From: DASXMX01 sp036794395
GTDB taxonomy: Bacteria; Planctomycetota; Phycisphaerae; Tepidisphaerales; Tepidisphaeraceae
Direction: 5' to 3'
NCBI GenBank assembly: GCA_036794395.1
Contig: DAIRGS010000058.1
Span: 1-27,692, forward strand
Length of the DNA stretch: 27,692 nucleotides
The notes below the pieces were generated by a model. The model was not told the origin of the DNA. It saw only the letters and a program-made list of their open reading frames with translations, and made no database searches. The stretch's first letter is position 1; every line of letters starts with the position of its first letter. Below are positions 8,461 to 15,328 of the stretch, piece by piece. Both the position numbers and the translations under genes were made by a program.

Positions 8461-9495
8461 ATGTCCGAATTGAAATGTGCTTTGATTGGCTATGGGGCTT
8501 GGGGCCAGCATCATGGGCGGGCTTTAAAGTCGATTCCTGGCGTTGACCTGGCGGCGATTTCAGCAAAATCGTCCGAATCGCGGAACAAAGCCGCGGTCGA
8601 TCATCCGGCGGCTCGGACATACGCCGACTATCGCCAGCTACTCGAAATTGAGAAGCCCCAGCTTTGCTCGATCGTACTTCCATCCCATTTGCATTTCGAA
8701 GTAACCAGGGCGGCGCTCGATGCGGGATCGCACGTGCTGTTGGAAAAGCCGATGGCGCTGACGCTGGAGCATTGCACGCAGCTTAAGGACCTGGCCAAGT
8801 CCCAAAATCGCATTCTGGCGATCGGGCACGAACTGCGGATGTCATCGCTCTGGGGCAAGGTGAAGGAAATCATTGAGTCCAATGTAATTGGCGATCCGCT
8901 GTATGTATTGATCGAGTTGTGGCGCCGCCCCTACCGGCTGGGGGCCGATGGCTGGCGTTACGATTTGGCGCGAGTAGGGGATTGGATATTGGAGGAGCCC
9001 ATTCACTTCTTCGATTTAGCCCGATGGTATTTCGCGGCGGCGGGGGATCCGGTGTCGGTGTATGCGGTAGCCAGGGGCAAGCGGGCGAATCAGCCCGATC
9101 TGCACGATAATTTCTCCGCCATCGTCAATTTCCCAAACGGAAAGTACGCGGTCATCTCCCAGACGCTGGCGGGCTGGGAACATCACCAGACCGTCAAAAT
9201 CACCGGAACCAACGGCGCCCTGTGGGCATCGTGGAGCGGCGCAATGGATCGCACGTTCGAGCCCACATTCTCGCTGAAATTGCAGACCGGTGAGCAGTTG
9301 GAAACAGTGCCGCTCGATCGGCCCTCGGGAGAAGTGTACGAACTGGTGGATGAAGTGGCCGCGGTCGTCAAAAGCGTGCGCGAGGGTTCTCCGCCGCCCT
9401 GCACCGCCGAGGACGGCTGGTGGTCAACGGCGATGTGCCTCAAAGCAAGCCAGTCGCTTCAATCTGGAAAACCCATTTCACTTCGAAAGGAATGA
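8461..9495 (+). CDS. Gfo/Idh/MocA family oxidoreductase
   Basis: A 344-residue protein starting at the ATG at 8461, with GAGGAG about 12 bases upstream; the frame extends 22 codons further without adding to the fold. The N-terminal Rossmann fold shows GYGAWG (10-15). The EKP motif at 95-97 (LLEKPMAL) supplies the catalytic/NAD-contacting Lys of the family. EEPIHFFDLARW resembles the conserved substrate-binding His/Asp segment. The family oxidises or reduces sugars, inositols and related alcohols with NAD(P). The gene is followed after four bases by an MFS transporter and then a dioxygenase, so it probably acts on the imported compound. Confidence 0.92.
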   Translation: MSELKCALIGYGAWGQHHGRALKSIPGVDLAAISAKSSESRNKAAVDHPAARTYADYRQLLEIEKPQLCSIVLPSHLHFEVTRAALDAGSHVLLEKPMALTLEHCTQLKDLAKSQNRILAIGHELRMSSLWGKVKEIIESNVIGDPLYVLIELWRRPYRLGADGWRYDLARVGDWILEEPIHFFDLARWYFAAAGDPVSVYAVARGKRANQPDLHDNFSAIVNFPNGKYAVISQTLAGWEHHQTVKITGTNGALWASWSGAMDRTFEPTFSLKLQTGEQLETVPLDRPSGEVYELVDEVAAVVKSVREGSPPPCTAEDGWWSTAMCLKASQSLQSGKPISLRKE

Positions 9496-9499
9496 TTCG

Positions 9500-10807
9500 G
9501 TGCCTCAGGCCCTCGACTCTCAGCCCGACACGCTGGCGCCCGATGACGGCGCCCCCTGGTACCGGCAAGTCACAAGATATCAGTGGCTGGTGCTCGCAAT
9601 CGCGTCGGCGGGATGGGTGTTCGATGCCTTCGAAGGTCAGATCTTTAACATCACCCGCCAGGATTTGCTGCATGAGCTATTGGCAGCTGGCAGTCCCGAG
9701 CGGGAGAAATTTTGGGGTGACTGCTTCCTCGCCATATTTCTGCTGGGCGGCACGGTCGGGGGGATCGGGTTTGGCAATCTCGCCGACCGGGTCGGCCGCA
9801 AGCCCATCATGGCGGTCACGATTCTGTTCTATTCAGTTTTCTCCGCGCTGACCTATTTCGCGACTTCGCTCTGGCATGTTGCAGCGCTGCGCTTCCTGGT
9901 GGCGCTGGGCGTGGGCGGCGAATGGGCGGTGGCAGCATCACTGGTGGCCGAGGTGTTTCCGGCCCGCGCGCGAGCGCGGGCGGGAGGAATATTCCACGCC
10001 ACAAGTGTGATCGGAACGTGGCTGGCAGCGCTATCAGGCCTGCTCGTGGGGACGCATTGGCGATACGCGTACATGATCAGCATCTTACCCGCGCTGCTGC
10101 TGTTGTGGATTCGCACAAGCGTGCATGAACCCGAGCGCTGGCGAAACGCCGGAGCCGAGCGCCGAGCGCTGGGCAGCTTTCGCGAACTGTTCCTCGATCC
10201 GAGATGGGGTCGGCGAGCTGTATTTGGGCTGTTGCTGGCAGCCGTTGGTTTGGGGACTTTCTGGGGCGTTGTGGTAGCCGGGCAGGATCTAACGCGCGAG
10301 CTGTTGATTCGCTTGGGCTGGTCCGCGTCAGCCGCGGCGGCCCAGGGCAAGTTCGCGTACGGGATCGTCGAATCGGCCGGCCTTGGGCTGGGACTGCTCA
10401 GCTTCGGCCCGCTCGCCGAGCGCTTTGGCCGGCGCGGGGCGTTCATGGTTATGCACGTATGCGCGATTGCGATTGTACCGGTGACCTGTTACCTGCCTCA
10501 CGCGTATTGGCAGATGCTCGCGATCCTGCCGGTGTTTGGTTTTTTCACCGGCGGCATGCATGCCGGTTACGCAATCTATTTTCCGGAATTATTTCCCGAT
10601 CACCTTCGCGCCACCGGTGCCGGAGTTTGCTTCAATGGCGGGCGTTTGCTGGCAGCGCCAATGCTATGGTTTTCAGGCATGATCAAATCCCGGCCCGGTA
10701 TCGATCTGCGGGCCGCCGTGGTCATGCTCAGCGCATTCTACATCCTCGGACTCATCGTGCTGTTGTTTCTTCCCGAAACCCGCGGACGGCCTTTGCCACA
10801 GAACTAA
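9500..10807 (+). CDS. MFS transporter (sugar/organic acid porter type)
   Basis: A 435-residue inner-membrane protein with about 12 hydrophobic segments. The likely start is GTG at 9500, with AAGGA eight bases upstream and four bases after the oxidoreductase stop. In-frame starts further upstream would overlap that gene heavily. The major-facilitator motif A is clear (GNLADRVGRKPIM after TM2), with a second version in the C-terminal half (GPLAERFGRRGAFM). GWVFDAFEGQIFNI in TM1 carries the acidic residue common in proton-coupled porters of the metabolite:H+ symporter group. It likely imports the substrate handled by the neighbouring oxidoreductase and dioxygenase. Confidence 0.9.
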   Translation: MPQALDSQPDTLAPDDGAPWYRQVTRYQWLVLAIASAGWVFDAFEGQIFNITRQDLLHELLAAGSPEREKFWGDCFLAIFLLGGTVGGIGFGNLADRVGRKPIMAVTILFYSVFSALTYFATSLWHVAALRFLVALGVGGEWAVAASLVAEVFPARARARAGGIFHATSVIGTWLAALSGLLVGTHWRYAYMISILPALLLLWIRTSVHEPERWRNAGAERRALGSFRELFLDPRWGRRAVFGLLLAAVGLGTFWGVVVAGQDLTRELLIRLGWSASAAAAQGKFAYGIVESAGLGLGLLSFGPLAERFGRRGAFMVMHVCAIAIVPVTCYLPHAYWQMLAILPVFGFFTGGMHAGYAIYFPELFPDHLRATGAGVCFNGGRLLAAPMLWFSGMIKSRPGIDLRAAVVMLSAFYILGLIVLLFLPETRGRPLPQN

Positions 10808-10849
10808 TAGACGACACAATAAGGAATCGAAAGCCAAGACGGAGGACAT

Positions 10850-11833
10850 ATGAACGATATCAACGTAACCCCAATCGAAGTGCCCACCCAGCAGAACCAT
10901 TATGGCCAGCCGTTCCCGCTATGCCTTGAATGCAAGACACGCCCGGTGTCCATGAACATGTCGACGGCATGGATCATCGAGAACCGAAAACAGCTGCTCC
11001 AGCAAGCGGCTCAACACGGCGCGATCCTGTTTCGAAATTTCGGGGTCGCAACGGCAGAAGACTTCGACAAGTTCGTCACGGCTTTTGATCTGCCGAACTT
11101 CGCATATGACCAGTCGCTCTCGAATGCGGTCCGTGTCAACAAAACGCCGCGGGTTTTCACTGCCAATGAAGCGCCGCCCAGCGTCACCATTTTCCTGCAC
11201 CATGAGATGGCGCAAACACCCGTATATCCGAGCCGGCTGTTTTTCTTTTGCGAGAAGGCATCCGAAACCGGCGGCGCAACTCCGATCTGCCGATCCGATG
11301 CCCTGTGGGATCAACTGGCCAAGCGCTGCCCATCGTTTGCCAGCGACTGCGAAAGCAAAGGCCTCAGGTACACCAACGTGATGCCGGCCGAAAACGATGC
11401 CAATTCCGGCATGGGCCGAAGCTGGCAGAGCACGCTCAGTGCCCAGACGCGCGAAGATGCCGAACGCCGGCTGAAGACGCTTGGCTATTCATGGGAGTGG
11501 CAACCGGACGGATCACTCCGGGCGACGACCCCAGTGTTGCCCGCGGTGCGGTCATTGGAGAACGGCCGCAAATCCTTTTTCAACCAGCTCATCGCCGCGG
11601 CCAAGGGTTGGAAAGACACCCGAAACGATCCTTCGAAGGCGATCACCTTTGGAGACGGCAAGCCCCTGGATCGCGAGGCGGTTAACATTGCCACCGAGCT
11701 CGGTGAGGTGCTTTCGTTCGACATTCCATGGCAATCTGGGGACGTTGCCCTGGTCGATAACTACGTCGCCATGCATGGCCGTCGGACCTTTACCGGAACC
11801 CGCCGGGTGCTTGCCTCACTGATTGCCTCGTAG
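10850..11833 (+). CDS. TauD/TfdA-family Fe(II)/2-oxoglutarate dioxygenase (SyrP-like)
   Basis: A 327-residue protein with a strong GGAGG site four bases before the ATG. The 2-His-1-carboxylate iron site is visible: H117-x-E119 in FLHHEMAQ and the distal H309 in VAMHGRRTF. R319 (TGTRRVL) would bind 2-oxoglutarate. Use of Glu instead of Asp in HxE, and the HEMAQTPVYPSRLFFFCEKA segment, resemble the SyrP-like branch of TauD proteins, some of which hydroxylate amino acids in natural-product pathways. Third gene of the 8461-11833 operon. Whether it serves catabolism or biosynthesis cannot be decided here. Confidence 0.9.
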   Translation: MNDINVTPIEVPTQQNHYGQPFPLCLECKTRPVSMNMSTAWIIENRKQLLQQAAQHGAILFRNFGVATAEDFDKFVTAFDLPNFAYDQSLSNAVRVNKTPRVFTANEAPPSVTIFLHHEMAQTPVYPSRLFFFCEKASETGGATPICRSDALWDQLAKRCPSFASDCESKGLRYTNVMPAENDANSGMGRSWQSTLSAQTREDAERRLKTLGYSWEWQPDGSLRATTPVLPAVRSLENGRKSFFNQLIAAAKGWKDTRNDPSKAITFGDGKPLDREAVNIATELGEVLSFDIPWQSGDVALVDNYVAMHGRRTFTGTRRVLASLIAS

Positions 11834-12053
11834 CGACCATTCTGAAATGGACCCAATCAGACGCCAGATCGTCGCGTTTGCAAGCGCTTCTTTGCGCGTC
11901 CAAATCCCACTTTGGCATGCGTTTAATGCCCTTTTCCGGCTGATAATGAGGTTGCGGAGGCACGCGCCACCCTAAAAATAAATCGGCTCGCAGTTTGCTG
12001 TGCCTGGTTTGAGCGATGCAGTTGCCATCGCACACCTTTAGGTAAACCACACC

Positions 12054-12251
12054 ATGACACTCGTAAACACAATGAGTAAGCCGCGATCGGCTCCTATCGC
12101 CTGGATGATCTGGGCGGGCAGCACAGCCTATCTGGCGCTGAACTGGGTTCTTCGCAGGGGCACTGCAAAGAACAAAGTCCTGACGCGGGCCCAGGAAAAG
12201 CAGCGGCGAAAGGAACTCGTTCGCGAGCACCGCCGAAACAAAACACGCTGA
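12054..12251 (+). CDS. Small putative single-span membrane protein
   Basis: A 65-residue frame: a short polar lead, one hydrophobic segment (IAWMIWAGSTAYLALNWVL), then a strongly basic tail (AQEKQRRKELVREHRRNKTR). The composition fits a small inner-membrane protein with a cytoplasmic charged tail. The ribosome site is weak (AGGT). The 220 bases before it (11834-12053) contain no gene that I recognise. The overlapping minus-strand frame is longer but has no recognisable pattern. No family assigned. Confidence 0.45.
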   Translation: MTLVNTMSKPRSAPIAWMIWAGSTAYLALNWVLRRGTAKNKVLTRAQEKQRRKELVREHRRNKTR

Positions 12252-12301
12252 TATTCGCCAAAGCCAATGCCTCTCGTGAAGTAGAAAGTTGAAGGCCGGC
12301 T

Positions 12302-12682
12302 ATGAGCATGGTGCTGGTCGTTGATGATAATCCAGACGCTTGCCACATGTTGGCGAAGCTGATTCGCCATGTGAGTGGTGATGCCGCGTGCGCCTCCAGT
12401 GGTGAGGAAGCGCTGGCATTCGTGCGCGAACATCATGTCGATCTGATGATTCTGGATGTGATGATGCCCGGCATGGATGGGCTCGAAGTGCTGCGGCAGA
12501 TTCGCGCCGATCCGCAGACGGCCAAGTTGCCGGTCGTGATGTTCAGTGCCGTGGCCGATCCCGTATGCAAGCTCCGCGCGTTCGAGCGCGGCGCTAATGA
12601 TTACTGGCTGAAGGCATCACAGGATTTTTCCAGCCTCAAAGATCATCTCTTGCGACTACTTCAAAATTCCCAACAGGCGTAG
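12302..12682 (+). CDS. Single-domain response regulator (CheY-like receiver)
   Basis: A 126-residue protein with GAAGG six bases before the ATG. It is only a receiver domain: acidic pocket D8-D9, phospho-acceptor D52 (LMILDVMMPGMDG), a conserved Ser in VVMFSAVAD and Lys in YWLKAS. There is no output domain, so it probably relays phosphate or acts by binding a partner. It lies nine bases upstream of a receiver-phosphatase gene and is likely cotranscribed with it. No histidine kinase is present nearby. Confidence 0.92.
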   Translation: MSMVLVVDDNPDACHMLAKLIRHVSGDAACASSGEEALAFVREHHVDLMILDVMMPGMDGLEVLRQIRADPQTAKLPVVMFSAVADPVCKLRAFERGANDYWLKASQDFSSLKDHLLRLLQNSQQA

Positions 12683-12691
12683 GGCCGCTCA

Positions 12692-13999
12692 ATGAGTGTG
12701 GGATCACTGGCAACAACACTGGCGGTGGCGGAGCCAGCCGAGGTGGCCCCGCCGGTGGATTCGTCCGCGCCGCCAGATGCAACAATTCTGGTCGTGGATG
12801 ATGACCGGGGAAATCGCGAGCCGCTCCGACATTGCCTGGAGCACCGCGGCTTTAAGGTAGCCACCGCGGCAGATGGACCGTCGGCCCTGGCCACTCTTGC
12901 GCAACATTCGTTTGATCTGGTTCTGCTCGACCGGATGATGCCCGGGATGAATGGGCTCGAAGTGCTTGCGGAGTTACGGCGGCTGTACCCCGCCACACTG
13001 CTGCCCGTGATCATGGCGACAGCCAGCGATCAGAGCAAAGACATCGTCGATGCCCTTGAACTGGGTGCCAACGATTACGTCACCAAGCCGCTGGATCTTT
13101 CCGTGGTGATGGCGCGCATCCAAACGCAGCTGTCGCTGAAAAGGTCCGTCGAGCAGGTCGTAGAATTGGAGCGGCGGCTCAGCCAGCGCAACGCCGAACT
13201 TGAAACCGCGAATCACAATCTATCCCGCGCCGCCGAAAAAACCCGACAGGAATTGCAGGCCGCCTCGAAAGTCCAGGAGGCTTTCCTCCCGGCAGCGCCG
13301 CCCCAGGTGAAGGGCATAAAGGTGGCTTGGGCGTTCCGTCCGTGTACCGAGCTGGCGGGCGATTCACTCAACGTATTCGCATTCGATCGTGATAACGTGG
13401 GCCTGTACGTCCTCGATGTCAGCGGGCACGGAGTGCCGGCAGCCTTGCTGGCCGTCGCGGCCACGCGCGTGCTGTCACTGACCAAAGATGATGACTCAAT
13501 CCTGATCAGCCGCGATGACGATGGCACGCCTCGCCCCGCTGACCCCGCGCGCGTGGCGGAATCCTTGAACTTGAAATTGCCCTGGAACGACGGCGCCGCC
13601 CAGTTCTTGACTCTGTTCTACATGGTGATCAATGCCCGCACCCGCCAGTTGTCATACGTCTCGGCCGGCCACCCCGGCGCCATTCGCATCGGCCGCGACG
13701 CCCCACCACAGATCCTCCAGGGCACCGGCGTCCCCATCGGCATCGGCGAGCACTACGAACAGCAATCCATCACCCTCAACCCCGGCGACCGCGTCTACCT
13801 CTACTCCGACGGCGTCACCGAAACAATGAATCCCGCCCACGAACTATTTGGCACGCCGCGATTGATCAATGCCCTTCAAAATGGAGCCGCCGACACTCTG
13901 GCCGACACCGTTCCAAAGCTGCTGGCGGAGATAGACGATTGGCGAGGCGCAGCGCCCGCGCGGGATGATATTTGTCTCATCGGAATTGAATTGTCCTGA
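12692..13999 (+). CDS. Response regulator with SpoIIE/RsbU-type PP2C phosphatase output
   Basis: A 435-residue protein. A ~30-residue Ala/Pro-rich lead precedes a receiver domain (DDD at 36-38, phospho-acceptor D80 in LVLLDRMMPG, Lys in VTKPLD). A coiled coil follows (about 150-200, VVELERRLSQRNAELE...). A PP2C/SpoIIE phosphatase ends the protein: AGDSLNV, DVSGHGVPAAL, SAGHPGA, YLYSDGVTE and ARDDICLIGIE. The metal-binding Asp residues are all kept, so the enzyme looks active. Relatives dephosphorylate anti-sigma-factor antagonists, linking phosphorelay to partner switching, but no such partner is encoded nearby. The stop codon lies inside a direct repeat flanking an inserted palindrome. Confidence 0.92.
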   Translation: MSVGSLATTLAVAEPAEVAPPVDSSAPPDATILVVDDDRGNREPLRHCLEHRGFKVATAADGPSALATLAQHSFDLVLLDRMMPGMNGLEVLAELRRLYPATLLPVIMATASDQSKDIVDALELGANDYVTKPLDLSVVMARIQTQLSLKRSVEQVVELERRLSQRNAELETANHNLSRAAEKTRQELQAASKVQEAFLPAAPPQVKGIKVAWAFRPCTELAGDSLNVFAFDRDNVGLYVLDVSGHGVPAALLAVAATRVLSLTKDDDSILISRDDDGTPRPADPARVAESLNLKLPWNDGAAQFLTLFYMVINARTRQLSYVSAGHPGAIRIGRDAPPQILQGTGVPIGIGEHYEQQSITLNPGDRVYLYSDGVTETMNPAHELFGTPRLINALQNGAADTLADTVPKLLAEIDDWRGAAPARDDICLIGIELS

Positions 14000-14142
14000 C
14001 TATCAGGGCAATCGCATGTGCCTTTACTGGGAGTGCGAGGCTCCCGCCGAGCGTATTTCTTCAGTCACATTGGCTCGGCAGGAGCGTCGCACTCCCGAAA
14101 TGGGTCGCCGGCCCAGGAACATGCGATCGCCCTGTCCTGACT
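13992..14142. mobile_element. MITE-like palindromic insertion with 10-bp target duplication
   Basis: The direct repeat TGTCCTGACT occurs at 13992-14001 and 14133-14142. Just inside are 16-bp inverted ends (CAGGGCAATCGCATGT at 14004-14019; complement at 14119-14134, one mismatch). Deeper is a 24-nt inverted pair (14029-14052 with 14073-14096, two mismatches), beginning GGGAGTGCGAGGCTCC. No reading frame of its own. The inner 'GGGAGTGCGAGGCTCC' palindrome resembles dispersed repeats I associate with planctomycete genomes. Confidence 0.8.
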
Positions 14143-14179
14143 GTCGGCTCGTTGCACGGAATCAACATAACTGTTGGAC

Positions 14180-14722
14180 TCATGCCCCAGCGGTCGTTTC
14201 GATCGCCATCCCGCACTCAGGGCAGACGCCGCTGGTGTTGCCGGTCAGGTCGTAGGCGCAGAAAAGACATCGATTCCCTTGCCTCGACGATCGTAATTGT
14301 TTCGCTTTTACCGCAGGTAGGATCGAGAAGGCGATGACGACGAGCCAGTGCGGAGTTGCCGTGTCGATCTCCCGAGAGTCCATGAAACCAAAGTGATAAC
14401 GCTTTGCAGAAAATCGCAGAGAGCCTACCGCCGGCCCGGTCAGCGGTTCGGTCCAATCATGTCGATATATAACGCGGCTTCCCCCGAAAAATCGTATCGT
14501 GCCGAAGTCGGAGACGGTGTGCGCATGATCGGACGCAAATTCGATGCTGATGACACCACGGAATGACACTTGCCGTGAAAAAACAAGCCAGAGCGATTGC
14601 TGTCGCTCAAAGTGAATCTCAACGCATTCACCAGTGCGATAACTTATCACCCACAACCCCGCCGTCGCTAGGAACATCAGTAGCGATAGGGCAGCGGCAA
14701 AGGTGAATACGCGGTGCACCAT
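14180..14722 (-). CDS. Membrane protein with C-terminal zinc ribbon
   Basis: A 180-residue protein. An N-terminal hydrophobic helix (AAALSLLMFLATAGLWVISY) is followed by a ~100-residue beta-rich extracytoplasmic-looking region, a second hydrophobic stretch (HWLVVIAFSILPAV) and a zinc ribbon with C152, C155, C167 and C170 (CLFCAYDLTGN...CPECG). This architecture is widespread in Phycisphaerae as uncharacterised proteins, and the CxxC-YDL-CPxCG tail is a good lineage marker. The ATG at 14722 has no clear ribosome site. It is divergent from the signal-peptide gene at 14784. Function unknown. Confidence 0.8.
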   Translation of the reverse strand: MVHRVFTFAAALSLLMFLATAGLWVISYRTGECVEIHFERQQSLWLVFSRQVSFRGVISIEFASDHAHTVSDFGTIRFFGGSRVIYRHDWTEPLTGPAVGSLRFSAKRYHFGFMDSREIDTATPHWLVVIAFSILPAVKAKQLRSSRQGNRCLFCAYDLTGNTSGVCPECGMAIETTAGA

Positions 14723-14783
14723 CGTTCAGCATTGTACCACCCCGCGTGGCCCGTGCCCCATTCACCGGTTAGCATGGGAGGCG

Positions 14784-15029
14784 ATGCGTAAACCGCTCTT
14801 GGCAGTTGTCACTCTCCTGGCCCTTGCTCCGGCTGCCCTGGCCCAGCTTCCCCCCGACAATGCTGGTGCACGGCTCCGGCAGAGAACCGCGAATCCGCCC
14901 GCAACGCTTCCCACGTCCCGTCCTACCACCCGCCCATCATCCATGAAGGACGCTCACCGAATCGTATTCCTGGTCGACACACGGCTTTCACCACAAGCGA
15001 TGCCATATCTCAGGAGGCTGTTAAGGTGA
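14784..15029 (+). pseudogene. Truncated signal-peptide gene, cut by tandem repeats
   Basis: An 81-residue frame with a good GGGAGG site two bases before the ATG. A signal peptide (MRKPLLAVVTLLALAPAALA) is followed by a Pro/Thr-rich linker and then HRIVFLVDTRLSPQAMPYL. That segment looks like the first beta-strand and helix of a larger globular domain, perhaps von Willebrand A-like ('VVFLVD'). The frame ends four codons after entering the GAGGCTGTTAAGGTG repeat array at 15014. The last residues RLLR come from repeat DNA, so the original C-terminus has probably been lost. The product could still be secreted. Confidence 0.6.
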
Positions 15030-15141
15030 CAGAGGCTGTTAAGGTGTGAGAGGCTGTTAAGGTGAGAGGCTGTTAAGGTGACATCCACCTTTTCAACCCG
15101 GCGGAGGCTGTTAAGGTGACATCCACCTTTTCAACCCGGCG
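15014..15141. repeat. Tandem array of REP-like units (GAGGCTGTTAAGGTG)
   Basis: Five copies of GAGGCTGTTAAGGTG start at 15014, 15032, 15050, 15066 and 15104. The last two are followed by the same 23-base tail containing CATCCACCTTTTC. Each full unit can form the small hairpin AAGGTG-ACATC-CACCTT. Spacing is 14-38 bases, too irregular and without spacers for CRISPR. Confidence 0.85.
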
Positions 15142-15149
15142 AACCCCAC

Positions 15150-15250
15150 CATCCCCAAGGGATGGGGAAACCAAAACGGGACGGGGAAACCAAAACGGGA
15201 CGGCTCTGAATTTATCAGACAAAGTCAGACCCGTCCCGTTTGGGTTTTCC
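15150..15250. repeat. REP pair in inverted orientation (REPIN-like), same family as the RAYT-linked repeats
   Basis: A small CCATCCC-CAA-GGGATGG hairpin precedes two GGGGAAACCAAAACGGGAC units. The second unit (15187-15203) pairs with CCGTCCCGTTTGGGTTT at 15231-15247 (16 of 17). The core ACGGGACGGCTCTGAATTT is shared with the arrays at 17058-17229 and 22004-22095. Confidence 0.85.
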
Positions 15251-15328
15251 TGGGTTTCGTCGCGCGTCGCGCGCTGTAAGAGCGCCAATAGTTATCTTCC
15301 AGCGCATGCCACGGTCTGTTTTAACGCT

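Noticed and set aside
11790..12230. 146-codon minus-strand frame
   Set aside because: Overlaps the dioxygenase end and the small membrane protein; no family features and Cys/Arg-rich random composition.
15014..15141. Possible CRISPR array
   Set aside because: Units are only 15 bases, spacing varies from 1 to 23 bases, and no unique spacers of constant length are present.
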